64,000 bases of DNA from Blasia pusilla. Its lineage: Eukaryota > Marchantiophyta > Marchantiopsida > Blasiales. The notes under the pieces are model-generated. The model was not told where the DNA came from. It saw only the letters and a list, made by a program, of their open reading frames with translations, and searched no databases. Below are positions 47,662 through 59,379 of the stretch, in pieces (position 1 is the stretch's first letter; each line of letters begins with the position of its first letter). The DNA lies in contig CM114271.1 of assembly GCA_050084515.1 (NCBI GenBank), forward strand, positions 9,486,001-9,550,000, in the 5' to 3' direction. Made by a program: the position numbers and the translations under genes.

Positions 47662-48686
47662 TGGCACAGCTTGGACGGCATAGCACCCTTCCCACTGTTC
47701 AGGTTCATACCACCCTTCTTCAATAGCGGCCTCTTCTTGGATCCACCGTAGATCCTTCTAAGTGGGGCATTCCTGTACAGTATGCCCTTGGGTTCCGCAA
47801 CTACTACACCAAATGTTGGGCCTCATCAGACTGGGTCGTCTTCTGGGGTCCTTCTGGGCCTCCAGATGTACCTTCAACTCAGCCATTTGTTTACTGAGTT
47901 CTTCCATGGCCGACTTGCCGGCCTTCGTTGCCGTCCCTCTCACTGGACTTTCCGACCGCTAGGGACGGTGCTTGGTGCTTGGTCGGGTTTTGTTCTGGTG
48001 CTTGGGGGAGTGACGATGTCTTCTTTTCCTTTTCCTTTTAGCTTTCAACTCCTGCTCCGAGTCCGAGGACTCCGACGTATCCTCCGTAGAGGATTCCGTG
48101 TCTGTGGAGGACGCTTCGTCTTCAGACGAAGCACTAGTCTACGACGCCCCTCTTCATTGGTGACGTCGTCTTCGTGTTCTGCGGGATTTCTCTGAGGCTT
48201 CGTATGCCTCAGCGGAGGCTATGATTGCCTCCAAGGAATTCCGTTGGCCTCTCCGGCAGTACCGGTCCATTTCTTTGTGCAGTCCGGACACGAACCAATC
48301 TACCAATTGGGAGGTAGTCGTGTGCTCCAGCTTATTCACCAGGCTCCGAAACCTTTGAGTATATTCCCGGAGGGTCTCCTTCTTTTTCCGTTTAGGTCGC
48401 GAAGCTTCGTAAGAAGCCTGTCCTTGAACTCCAGGTCGCAGAACTCGTGTAGGAAGGATTCCAAGACCCCTTTCCAGGTTTCCGTGACGTCCGCTCCGAG
48501 ACCCTCGTACCACTGGCTTGCTCGCTTCTTGAGCAGGCTAGGAAAGACTCCTAACAAATCCTCCTCTGCACCTTCCCCATTGGCTTTCGCGACATGGGTG
48601 AATTCAAGCACAAAGTTATCCAAATTGTCTCGCCGTCCCCCAGCAAAGGTGGGGTACCTTAGCAGATTTTTTCTAGTATTGGCCAT
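47662..48686 (-). pseudogene. G2 gag, 5' part
   Basis: Starts at ATG of MANTRKNLLRYPTFAGGRRD (48,686). Contains the capsid segments LKKRASQWYEGLGADVTETW and TLREYTQRFRSLVNKLE, then a Ser/Glu-rich region and an MEELSKQMAELKVHLEAQKD helix. It stops at the TGGCA duplication next to C1 and continues at 42,766. A frameshift near 48,400 is present. Confidence 0.8.
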
Positions 48687-49221
48687 GGGAACCGCTCTCC
48701 TGCTGGCTCCCGGGCTTGATGCTCAAGAGGGAGGAGGTAACGGCTCCGTTCGAGGTGATCTGGTCGGCTCCGCGCTCCCTGACTTCCCAAAGGGGTCCCA
48801 GGACGACTCTTCATCCAATTGCGAACAGGCAGGGGACGTAGTGGAGACTTTGTCCCTATCTTTCTTCTTGCTCTTCGGCTTCGGACGAGGACGAAGACCG
48901 GGAGATGACACAGGCGGTCTCCAAGCCAGTTGCTCTTCCTACTGCTTACTGCGCCAATCGGCTTGCTGCTCTCGCGAAGAGGGCCGAGAGCCTTCCATAA
49001 GTCTCTTGTGGGATTTCGCAACTTGCGTTCACCCCCACGGTTGCGACAGGGTAAGGGTCCATGGAGGGAGGTTAACTATTTCTTCTTTCTACACCTACAG
49101 GAGTGTGTCTGGTGCTCCTAATCTTCCTGCCAGGTTTTCCTCCCATAAACAGAAGTACCGGGTCATCACCAAGTACAACTGTCCTTCACGGGCGAAGCAC
49201 CGTTCGGCGACTGGTTCTTTG
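48687..49221 (-). other. G2 untranslated leader
   Basis: Homologous to G1 30,100-30,640. It joins directly to the interior of the 5' LTR at 49,222. The primer-binding site and the last third of the LTR (about 330 bp) are deleted. Confidence 0.7.
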
Positions 49222-50053
49222 ACATACAACTCCATGTTGATTATTCCATTGATGAGAAAGGTTTGTCTGATTTCACTCTTCACGCTGCAGACCCAAAAAG
49301 ACTATCCAAGCGTAAGCATCGCACATCAGAATGAATGAATGAGTGGTTTATTATTCCATCAAGAATTGGAAGACTTCAAAGTGTATACAAGCTCAAGAGG
49401 GTACTACTCTCTTGCTCGGACCATTCCTACAGCATAAGGACTTCATAAGCGAATGATGATTGTAGCTTCTGTCATACTTCTTAAATATTCTCTGAAGTAG
49501 GTGCGTTTCTAAGATCCGAAGCGTTCTTGATGAAGTAGATGTCTCTTCAATATTTGTAACTACCTAGATCTATGGTGTGCTTTCCTTTTCCTATGATCCC
49601 TATGAATCCGCGGTACAAAACTGTTCTAACTACCAATTTGATACAAAGGGTCGCGCCCTTTCCTGGTCTAATTGTTTTTACTATGTGCCGGTTCAAATCA
49701 CAATCATACTGAGCTTCGCTGCGCTGAATTTCTTGAGGATGAAGCTCTTCATTCTTCGTTTTCTTTTCAGGTGCTTTGTGCTTCGTGCTTTGTTATAGAG
49801 CGAAGTACTTCGTGTACAGAGCTTCGTTAAGCTTCGCGTTGGTCCTTTAGACTTCGTTACTGCATTTGCTTCTCCTCTAAGGCAAATCCTTGATCTTCCA
49901 TCTCTCTACCTTGTCCTAGGAGCTTCGTGATTCACTTTAATCTTACTCTTTCTTCTCCATAATAGTATTTAATAATCAAAACCATAATGTACAAGAGTCT
50001 TTGTAAAATAAAAAGATAAATTTATTCCGAAGTACAAAATTGTGGGTATTACA
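49222..50053 (-). repeat. G2 5' LTR (3' end deleted)
   Basis: 832 bp, nearly identical to 35,387-36,221. Carries the CGAAGTACTTCG palindrome at 49,801-49,812. It starts TGTAATACCC on the minus strand at 50,053, next to AAACT. Confidence 0.8.
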
Positions 50054-52130
50054 AAACTCTTGTACATTACACCTAGCTAGCATATCTGCCAACTTCACTG
50101 CTGCAGCATGCCATGACTCAATGGGGGACGTCCCGAGCACTTGCCTAGAGGGTGGGTCCACCACCTCCTTAACTACCTCTGAGCAAGAGGCAGTCACCTC
50201 TCCACGCTCACACAACGTGACAGCCAACCGCAACACCTCCGTTGGTCAAACTCCGATCGTCGCCAGCTCCATGGCAGAAAAAAAAGGAACCAAGTTCACC
50301 CTAGTGGCCACCTCCAACAATGTGGTTGACACTAGCTCCACACGAGCCGGCATAGGACTAGTCTCTCCAACTCCTCATGACGTCGATGCACCTGGCTCAC
50401 CTGTGGGCATTATTGGTCATCGAGGCACCATTGATAGTGTATGAAGTGCCTCCGACAACGTGAACGACTAGGGAACCCTGGTGTGCCGCCCATTGGTCCC
50501 CTCCTGTGGGTCAAGCTCAACCTTGCCTTTTGATGGCTCGGTTACCCTCGCAATACCCCGAGTCACCACTACATCAACCTCAACCTAAGCCGCACTACAC
50601 TTAAATCCCATACCATAGGAATCCTCACCTGTATCGTGGTGAGATCTGGAGGTTGGAGCCACACTAGCTACTCTCTACTCCCTGCCTGCCCTTAGTTGCA
50701 TCATCATCATGGCAAAAATCCTCTGCTCCAACTGATCAATGTGAGTAAAGAGCGCTTCATCGGATGCACATCCTCCATCTCCTGTGACTAGTGGTGGCAC
50801 CCTACCACCACGATCATCTACTACTCGATCTTCTCCAACTGTCTTGCCCCCAGGTCCTTTTCCTACCTCTCGCCGTACCTCACGGAGAAGATCAAAACAC
50901 TATCCCTAGTGTGACCATATCGATGACAATGATCGCACTACAATTGTGGTGGGTCCATCCTAGGTAGCTCCTGAGCAATCAGAGGTGCCCTTGGCCTTCT
51001 ATCATGTTGTGGGCAATCACTTTACTAATGTGGCCCACCACATGTCCAACAAGCCAACCTTGGTCCCTGCTGGTTAACATATGTCGGTATGGGTCGTTGC
51101 CTCTCTGGCTCACGATATCCGCCATGCTCTCTAGGCCCGCTGACCCACTCCCGTGGTAGTGGTGCATGTTGGGGCACCTATGGGTATACTCCTACTTGTG
51201 GACCCCTCAAATATCTAGAACATCCAATGGTCACCCCTTGAAATCTTGAAGATCGACTTTTCATCTTGTTGGTCCGTACACCTTGGTAGCTCCTCTCCAA
51301 CTGTCAGAAGACCTCCACTGTAGGATTTAAATTGGATGGCTCTCTACCACCAAAGGTCTCTACTACCTCTCCAACTTCACTACCATCCTCTTCATCTAGT
51401 CCCCGGGCTAATGGTGTAGGCCTCTCCGCCCTCACTATCCCATTATATGCCTTGCGACCACTAGTGGACACATGCCTTGGAGCCCAATACATCCTCCAAG
51501 CATCAATCTATAATGAGTGTAAGGATTGGAAATCCATGTAATCATCCATCAAAGGACCCTCTAGATGGTGGAACAAACCCTTCCATGCCATGAAAGGGTT
51601 GAATCGCATAGGGGCCCGTATCTCCTGGAAATCGCACCATGTGTCAAACTCCTAGATGAAGTCATCAAGATCTATGATGCCTACCACACTTGAGAAATGA
51701 CGCATGCCCATTGACCCATGTCATCCATCTCTCCCCATGTAAGACAGCCTCCTTTTGCGATCTCGTCACCAGACCCGTTGTTTAGTTAAGACGATCCAGC
51801 CACGGATGGAAGTTGGGGTGGTTCCTCACTAGAAATACCTCGATACGTGACGCCACTCTGTGTCACACCACTAATATTGCTCATAATACCCTATTCTTTT
51901 GAACTCTGGAAGAACGCGGTGATGAAAATCCTCCCTCGCCGGCTCAAGCACTCCGACTCACCGAGAGTCTCCCACACTCCTCACTAGCTCACCTACGCTA
52001 ATGCTAATCCTGTAACAACACGCCCGCCCACATGCACACTTGACACTCAAGCTTACCATGAGCCTCCCAAACTAACTCACCTAAATTACTAACACTCTGT
52101 CTCTCAGTTCATACACGTGACCCCTACTCG
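50054..52130 (-). other. Decayed Ty3 gag-like DNA
   Basis: No intact gene. On the minus strand a CDHCHRYGHTRDS stretch near 50,905-50,945 looks like a zinc knuckle with its last Cys lost, flanked by a GGKTVGEDRVVDDRGG-like stretch and a short Met-rich helix. This resembles the gag of a different Ty3 family from G1/G2 and is related to 22,860-25,107. Confidence 0.4.
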
Positions 52131-52247
52131 AGGTGCGGTAAGAGGAGAGGAAGAGAGGAAGAGAGGAGAGAGGAGAGAAAGGAAACTACCTTCAACCGAA
52201 ATAGATACTTTTTTTTGAAGAGAGTTTCCGTTGAGTTGAAGAGAGAC
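52131..52247 (-). repeat. M3 left terminal inverted repeat region
   Basis: GAGAGGAAGAGAGG-type terminus plus the T-run and GAGAGTTTCCGTTGAGTTG segment, as in M1, M2 and the 179-bp derivative. Confidence 0.8.
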
Positions 52248-53677
52248 TCCTACCTCCGACTCTCTTAAAACTACCAGCAACACATAGTACATGTGCTTAC
52301 AAGGGAAATACCTTTTGCCACTTGTCTCTCTTTGGACAAAGTCATCACATGAACATGTGGGAAAGCAATGAGATGTGCACCACATACACCCTGTGACACT
52401 TGAATTTCTGATGTTGTTCTGACCCAATACATCCTTCCTATTCCATTGCCACTCAAGACATCTTTCATGGCGATGATCTCCATTTTTTTCCTCCCGAGTG
52501 ATGCAATTCGCTTTGCTCTCTCCACGTTGGCCTACACATTCTGTTTCTCTTCACCCCATTTCTAGACTCAAAAGAAATAGTGGATTGAGATCATCCACCT
52601 TCTCCGGTACATGTTGACATCAATCTTGGGTTGAATACGAAATGCGAAGGTCTCTGTAATGCGAACATGCTCCGAACTTCCCCCGTCTACGAGTCTAAAA
52701 CCGGCACTTGTAAGATTGTCCACTTTGTCTTGAGTGCAGTTCGTACCTCCGGCGATGGGCCAAATTGTGGGGGTATTCCCCGAAGCTCCAATGGCAGCCA
52801 GATAAGACTTCCGGAAAGTGCAAGATTCATTTGGGCAGAAGAAGTACTTCAATTGATCCCCGGTCCTCGTGAAACATCAAAGGGTTTGAGTCCCCAAAAC
52901 CCAGGCAGTGGTCGTCCAGTCCTTGTACAATTTTTATTTAGGAAAGTGCTGCATGCTCTCCTAATGCCATCAGATCCTGCCCTGCAGGTGGGTCCACGTC
53001 CTGGGTTGCTCCGAGATATATGCCAACGTTTTAGGTTGCAATCCACCTCCATTACTGGAATCCCATATTGTTGAACCACCCCAATGACAGGATGTTGCGA
53101 ACTTCCTGCAACGGAGGGCTTTTGAAATAAAACATTCACTGATTTTGGAGAAGGGTCTCCATCATAGATTTGGGACGGGTCCGGGGTCCCCGAATACCTG
53201 GGCGGCGTAATTTCCTCATCCAAACCAATCACCGGATTTGTTCCTCGATGCTGCCTCTTCACCTGCCTGAAGTCAAGATACTTATCTGGTCTCCACGAGT
53301 CTCGCTCGATCGCTCTACCACCATCTGTATGGGACGTCTTGAAACCCACCCATGAATATCCCCACCAATGTGTACATCTTGCTCGAGGGGAGTTCCAGCT
53401 ACGCACCGGTTGAAGGCTTCCACATACATTTTTTCATCACCAGATCTCACAGCCGCCCTGACATAGAGTTCATAGATCGACGGCCCCCTTCCTTTTGTTA
53501 TGCCTTTTGTGAGGAAGATATGGGATGCTGCACACTGTAGCATTGCTCTTGCCTGGTCTTGTTGGCATGCCTCCACAAGTGAAATTCGTTGGCATGCTTG
53601 TGACGACCTCTAGGAGGAATGAACACTTTTTGCTCCACTTGTGTTGGGGCAGAGGGCATTTTCATGAATGTTCAATC
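52248..53677 (-). pseudogene. M3 MULE transposase, exon B
   Basis: Minus-strand exon B from an acceptor (TCGTTGCAG before GGATTGAAC, 53,677) through FLNKNCTRTGRPLPGFWGL to the SWIM finger CSCDDFVQRE...CKHMYYVLL (52,290-52,350). At about 52,247 the last 20 or so codons and the 3' UTR seen in M2 are deleted and the frame runs straight into the terminal repeat. Frameshifts near 52,400, 52,570 and 52,850 and a stop near 53,620 also disable it. Confidence 0.75.
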
Positions 53678-54363
53678 CCTGCAACGAAGGCAATGTAAGA
53701 AGGGAACGAAAATAACTCAGGAGTCAAATAAATAAGCTACCTGTCGGGACCAGACGGGTTGCAAGGCCGAGGCATCCCATGAACGACTCTGCGACCCGTC
53801 GGGTCCCGACGTGTTGCAACCTTAAACCCACCTACTACAACCCGTCAGAACCAGACGGGTTGCAAGGCCAAGGCATCCCATGAACGACTCTGCGACCCAT
53901 CGAGTCCCGACGTGTTGCAACCCTAAACCCACCTACTGCAATCCGTCAGAACCAGACGGGTTGCAAGGCCGAGGCATCCCATGAACGACTCTGCGACCCA
54001 TCGGGTCCCGACGTGTTGCAACCCTAAACCCACTTACTGCAACCCGTCGGATTCAGATGGGTTGCAAGAACCTGGGGCCACTCTGGAAGATCCAAGAACA
54101 AGTCATCCAAAACCCATCCGGCTCAAACTATTTGCAGGCCTTGTATACATGCGACTTGCATACTTGTCTACGGGTTGCACCAAAATTTTGGATGCAACTC
54201 GTCGATTTTCGTCGGGTTGCACACTCGGGCAACCCGTCGCATCCGACAGCTTGCTTGGTTTCTTCGGTTTGAAATCCCTATAGTTCCCACGCTTCTCAAC
54301 TTGAGCTGCAACTTTACAATCAATTCTCAGCGTGAGCTTGACAAGACAAAATAGTGAACTCAC
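53678..54363 (-). repeat. M3 transposase intron with 101-bp tandem repeat
   Basis: GT-AG intron (GTGAGT donor, 54,358-54,363). From 53,740 to 54,040 it holds three tandem units of 101 bp (CAGACGGGTT starts at 53,751, 53,852 and 53,953), each with two palindromes and the spacer AAGGCATCCCATGAACGACT. Further palindromes at 54,041-54,260. Confidence 0.85.
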
Positions 54364-56329
54364 CTGCCGCATGAAGTTTCCCCATTGTCTCATATGTACA
54401 GTCCACCAACTCAACCAAGAGCACAACTCTTTGTACTTCCCCTCAATTGCATGCTTCCTCCACCACCCATGAAATTCTTCCTGGCATTCCATGGCTTGCT
54501 TCAAGGTTTTGTTGTCCTTGCAGCGTTGGAGTAGAGTGACATGCTCTGTCCTCTTATTCTCCTTGATGCAAGATTTGGTGTACCGGGTCACAGACTGTTG
54601 CCAATGGAAAGCATCTGACCTTTCCCTCTCCGGTTGAACCTCTCCACCCCTGAACACTTCCTGGATAGCAATCCACCCAGGTTGTGCATTGTCTGCCATG
54701 AACCCATAAATTTCTGGAGGTGGCCTTTTGTTTTCCTTCACCACCTCCAATAAGAGTAACCGACACATCTTCAAACTGCCAACGTCTTCTCCCTTTACTT
54801 CACAGACAAATATAGTTTTGAGTCCCTTCTCCACATGGTCATAAACGTGAGCCATCGTCAACCATCGTCAACCATCCGTTCAGCACTCTGTAGCAAATAT
54901 CAAAGCTTACCCAACTGACGTAAAGATCTTGTCGACTTATAGATCGACGTGTCGTTGACATTTTGAAGACATAGGCCCTGGATCCCTCGCCTCCTTGGCC
55001 CATGAACTGCCATCTCTGAATGAATGGAAATCTGGAGTTGGCCTTGATTCTGGAAATGGCATCCATTTCGGCCGTCTTTCCATCCAGAACTCGTATTTGA
55101 CGCAACAAATTCTGGAAGCATTCAGGATCAGCGAGAAATGCGAGATTTTCCCAGAGTTGTTTCTCCTCATCCGCCGTGATCTCGCCCTGTCGAAGGATTC
55201 CAAGCAATTGTTCACACATTTGTGATGTTGTTGTGAGCTTGATCACTCCGGGCTTTGAACCCGGAGAGTTTCTATAGACCTTGGCAACTCTCTGAATTGC
55301 ATCGGTCATAGGATGAGTGTGGGAGCCAACATGAACTGCCAGCCTTGTGTACTCTAACTTGGAGCCCAAGTCGTGGATAATGAAAAATATGTATGCAAGA
55401 CACGCTCCAACGCAGAAGGGCGATGCCTGACAATGAGGACATCGATGGCCTCCCGACGGTATGGTGGCACCGACCTCGTATGGAGTTTCTGCATTCTTGG
55501 GGGGGAATTGAGACGTATTGACTCGCCCGTTGCGCTCTAGATACAGGCATGCTGGACTTCTACACTCCAAGGCTCCAACGCATTGGCGGCGGGAGACAAT
55601 CCAAGGACCATCTAGAATTGAAGCACTAGTCCGTTGAAGCCTGCACCATCGATGACAATCAGACTTTCTGTCCATACCCTTCAAGCGTCCTCCATCTTTC
55701 TTTTGAGCAGGAGCAACAAGTGGAGGCAACTCAAAAATGCAATTACCATTGTACGTGGGCGGCAGCTCGTCGACAAGAATGTGCTTGAATATTTTCAAGG
55801 CCAGAGACGAAAGCAAACGATTTCCTGATACTCGCAAGAGGAACGAGTAGATGGACAGAGGGCCCGGTTGGTGTCCGACAGATCCACTGAGGTTGATAAC
55901 ATCTGGAATTTCTTCAGGAAGAACAAAATTTTTACGAGCATGAGAAGTTGGAGCCGAAGCCGAATCTATTGAGCTAGGAGTTGCAAACGTAGAGCTCGGA
56001 GCACTAGGAAATTCTCGACCGTCTACTTGGGAAACAGACGAATTCAAGGGCATGCCGTAAACTCTGTATTGACCATTTGCTAGAGTTAGGAGATTCCATA
56101 CTTTACGGTCTGCAGTCACTAGCTGGATTGTCTCACCTATTATGTCCTCCGTACCGTCCACCCTTACATCCTTGGATACAAAGATGGTTCCAATTTGGAG
56201 AAGAAATCAAACGGAGAGAAAATTTTCATCCACTACTATGAAAGACTCAAGAGCTTGCGGTGGAACGATTTCTGATTGAGGAAGGGCCGCCAGATGAGTG
56301 CCACAAGTGAGCTTCACATAATTATCCAT
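54364..56329 (-). pseudogene. M3 MULE transposase, exon A
   Basis: Minus strand, ATG at 56,327-56,329. A 440-codon frame (54,839-56,161) covers KVWNLLTLANGQYRVYGMP, the Cys-rich finger (CVGALECRSPACLYL, CPHC, GSHTHPM) and the start of the catalytic region (WVSFDICYRVLNGW). The frame at 54,364-54,861 has FMADNAQPGWIAI and SDAFHW and reaches the donor CAG before GTGAGT. The two frames are separated by a short shift near 54,850, and an in-frame stop lies near 56,200. Length and order match M2 exon A. Confidence 0.8.
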
Positions 56330-57509
56330 TCCCAGAAATTTCGTAGGGGAGGAGAGTGAGAATGAGAATGAGAATTTTTAACTTATAGTGAAAAGGAAAT
56401 CAGATACTCCTGACAGAATTTTACTGACAAGATGAAGTTCGGTAGGTGAAATTGTCTGACACAATGGATTCAATTATGTTGTAACCAATTCACTTCTATT
56501 GCAATGTGTTACCGGATTTAGGAAGCAGAGACGTGGGTTGCGAAGCACACTTCATTTTGTTGGAACCCGTCGGAGTCCTAGTAACTCAACTATTAACCCA
56601 AGCTAAGCGAAGCCTGCAACCCATCGGGCTTCAGACGGGTTGCACGCTTCTGCCTTACCTTCAAACGCAAACATGATCGAAGCTGGTAACCTGTCACTCT
56701 CCGACGAGTTGCTCTGATACCGCTCCTTCTTGCCCGAAGATGGCAGAGGCTTGCAACCCGTCAGCATCAGACGGGTTGCCCAATTATCTCACGGTGTAAC
56801 ACCCACATGAAGGAAGCGTGCAACCCTTCGCCCTCCAACGGGTTGCGCAAGGGCCTCACCTTGTTTCGCTTACATGAAGGAAGCGTGCAACCTGTCGGCC
56901 TCCGACGAGTTGCGCGGGAAGCCCGCATTGTTAACCCTTGACGAGGGAAGCGTGCAACTCAACGGTCTCCGACCGGTTGCGCGGGTACGTCCCATTCTTG
57001 TCCGAAGACGGCGGAGGCGCGCAACCTGTCGATCTCCGACGGGTTGCGCGGGTACCTCAGGTTCTTGTCCAAAGACGGTGGAGGCGCTCAACTTGTCGGT
57101 CTCCGATGGGTTGCTCGCGCACCTCACGTTATCTTCCCAGGATAGCGGAGGCGCGCAACCTGTCATACTCCGACGGGTTGCCATTTTTCACGTCCAGACT
57201 TTCGTAACGGCCGGCACGTCACCGTCGAAAGGACAACGCGACCCAACGGTCAGCCCAACAACTAGAAAAGTATAAATAGGGCAGAAATTGCTCATTTCCG
57301 GTCTCTCATTTTGCAATCTCCATTGCTCTCCCGCGCAGCAGTTGATCGGCTACCAAGGGGCATTTCACACGGCGAGTCATCGCGAGACGATACGAGGGAA
57401 CGATCGCGAGACGATTCAAGCTACCCATCAAGGCGACTCATCTCGACATCAGCAAGGCGACTGATCAAGTGATTCATCGTGGACATAGGTGGAGGCATTT
57501 CCAGGAAAA
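56330..57509. promoter_or_regulatory. M3 divergent promoter region with 67-bp palindrome register
   Basis: Palindrome left arms start at 56,820, 56,887, 56,954, 57,021, 57,088 and 57,155, exactly 67 bp apart, with less regular ones at about 56,616, 56,688 and 56,754. Arms are GCAACCTGTCGG-like with CCGACGGGTTGC. The TATA box of the plus-strand gene is TATAAATA at 57,271-57,278. Reversed hexamer repeat at 56,358-56,376 and a CACTATAAGTT TATA-like element near 56,383-56,393 serve the transposase side. Confidence 0.75.
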
Positions 57510-58237
57510 ATGACGAGGAAAAAAGCTCAAGCAAACAAGTCTGGGAGCTTCACTCCGAAGTCCATTAGGACTCCTGTGTCAGCATCTCCAGGGCCTCGTT
57601 CGGCAAATGAGATAAGGCAGCAGGAAATCGAGGAGCGAGAAAGGGAAGCAAAGATGCACAACCAGGAGCTTCTTGCGAAACGTGTATAAGAGGCGCTCGA
57701 TAAACAAAACGCAGAGGCTGAGATGTCGCAGGCCTTGAAGAAAAGGATCGCCGACGAAAAGCGAGAAAAGAAGCGTCTGGACGCGTCGGTGAGGAGAGCA
57801 AAATTGGCTAAAGCGAGGAGGGAAAAAGAAATAGCCATTGATGACAGCCATGCCCATCCAAACGAAAGTGTTGAGATGCGGTAAATGTCCCCGATGAAGT
57901 CCGGGGACATAATCAATATAGCGGAAACGGCCGAAGTTCAAATCACGCACGATGAGGTCATGAGGACCGCCAGCGTGGAGATGGTGGACATTGCCGAAGA
58001 AGCAGGAGAGCGGTCATCCTCGTCTCCAAGCCCGGGGGAAGAAATCGACCTCTATCGGATCGACGAGTTCCCAGTGGACTTGCCAGCTGCTGTCTCTGAC
58101 AAGTTGGCTGGTCAAGAAACCGACCCAATCTTCGAGTGGGTAAGAGAGGATCTGGGTTTTTTGAATTATGTGAAGGCCCATCTTGCAATTCATTGGCAAT
58201 TCAGTGTAGCTTATTGATCTTGTCCCGGTTCTGACAG

Positions 58238-58708
58238 ATGGTAAAGCAGATGGCACTGATGGAGGGCCACAACGCTCCGAGAATTCCACTCTGCCGATTG
58301 CGGACAATGGAGTACGTCCACGAAATTCAGTCCAACGAGGATATCGCAAAGCTCAAACAATCGGCGGCGTCAGCATCCTACGTCAACAACTTCCCTCCAT
58401 TCTATGTTCAGCCTTACGATGAGCATGGAACCCAAGCCCTGGTTACGGAGGAGGACTTGGAAGCTCAACACATTCTAGAGGATGAGAGACCAGGATTTAA
58501 GAAGGCAAGTAGAGGGCACGGAATTCAGCTGGATGAAGAATTTGCATTTCTTCATATGGGATGGAAATCATAGGTTCATGGCGTGGACAAAGTTTGCAGA
58601 GGAGCGCCCAAACTCCTTGGAGGCACATTTTTGCGTGAAGGCATTGGTCCTTCATCCATACCCTCATCACATGTCCATGGTGGAGAGGGCCATGCATGCC
58701 ATGAACAC
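58238..58708 (+). pseudogene. M3 ParB-like domain (exon 2)
   Basis: Begins after TTCTGACAG with MVKQMALMEGHNAPRIPLCR, then MEYVHEIQSNEDI, a variable loop and, after a one-base insertion near 58,540, WDGNHRFMAWTKFAEERP and LHPYPHHMSMVERAMHA. The opening I-P-L-x-x-L-R strand, the downstream DGNHR and the following helix match the ParB/sulfiredoxin-like family pattern. In prokaryotes such domains sit next to beta-class methylases in phages and plasmids. Without a profile search the fold is a motif-based call. Confidence 0.55.
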
Positions 58709-59379
58709 ATAAGTTTCTTCTTGCTGCAAATCGTAGGACTCCGACAAGTTGTTTGGGTCGCCACTGTTGTTGGGATGCTTTTGGCCAAACGCAACTCGTC
58801 GGACTCCAACGAGTTGCTCAATTGATGAATGGGTTAGGATGTTTTTGGCCGAAAGCAACTCGTCGGACTCCGACGAGTTGCTCGAATGATGAATGGGTTA
58901 GGATGTTTTTGGCCGAAAGCAACTCGTCGGAATCCGACGAGTTGCTCGACTCGCCGCCTTTTTTGGATGTTTTTTGAAGAAAGCAACTCGTCGGACTCCA
59001 ACGAGTTGTTCGACTGACCACAGGTTTAGTATGTTTTTGGCCGAAAGCAACTCGTCGGAGTCCGACGGGTTGCATTCGGAAGTTGGAAGCTACCTTTTTC
59101 GCGTCAAATTGCAGCTTTCATTGCAATTGCGCAACCTGTCGAACTCCGACGGGTTGCTATGTTCACTTTTGATACGGACTATCTGACAACCCGTCGGAGT
59201 CCCATGGGTTGAAACCAGGCATTCACAAATCTGAATGCAATCTGTCAGACTCCGACGGGTTGCATAATTTAGCACGTTGCTTGAATCCGACCTTGAGCTG
59301 TGACGACCCGTCGGAGTCCAACAGGTTGCAGGAACCCATGTACCTTACAAATTTTCTTATATTGAGTTTGGATGTGCAG
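58709..59379 (+). repeat. M3 intron 2: exact 64-bp palindrome tandem array
   Basis: Palindromes with arms GCAACTCGTCGG and CCGACGAGTTGC start at 58,791, 58,855, 58,919, 58,983 and 59,047, exactly 64 bp apart, with spacer GGTTAGGATGTTTTTGGCCG; more copies of the CCC/GGG arm type follow to 59,335. The donor is ATAAGT (58,709-58,714), where M1 has GTGAGT and M2 GTAAGT. Confidence 0.85.

Larger units (their letters stand above)
35054..50053 (-). mobile_element. Ty3/gypsy element G2 (contains nested C1)
   Basis: Minus-strand element with LTRs at 35,054-36,221 (3') and 49,222-50,053 (5', shortened), flanked by AAACT at 35,049-35,053 and 50,054-50,058. Internal order on the minus strand is leader, gag, pol, a second polypurine-rich tract, ORF3, PPT. 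Without C1 it is about 10.1 kb. Pol keeps long open frames interrupted by few stops, so G2 is younger than the plus-strand relatives. The integrase C-terminus ends in a GPYRV-type module without a chromodomain. Confidence 0.85.

Noticed and set aside
58791-59075. Regular palindromic repeats of about 27 bp with about 37-bp spacers resemble a CRISPR array.
   Set aside because: Spacers are related to each other, repeats vary and sit in introns and promoters of a plant transposon, there is no cas gene, and the same repeats recur in several locations.
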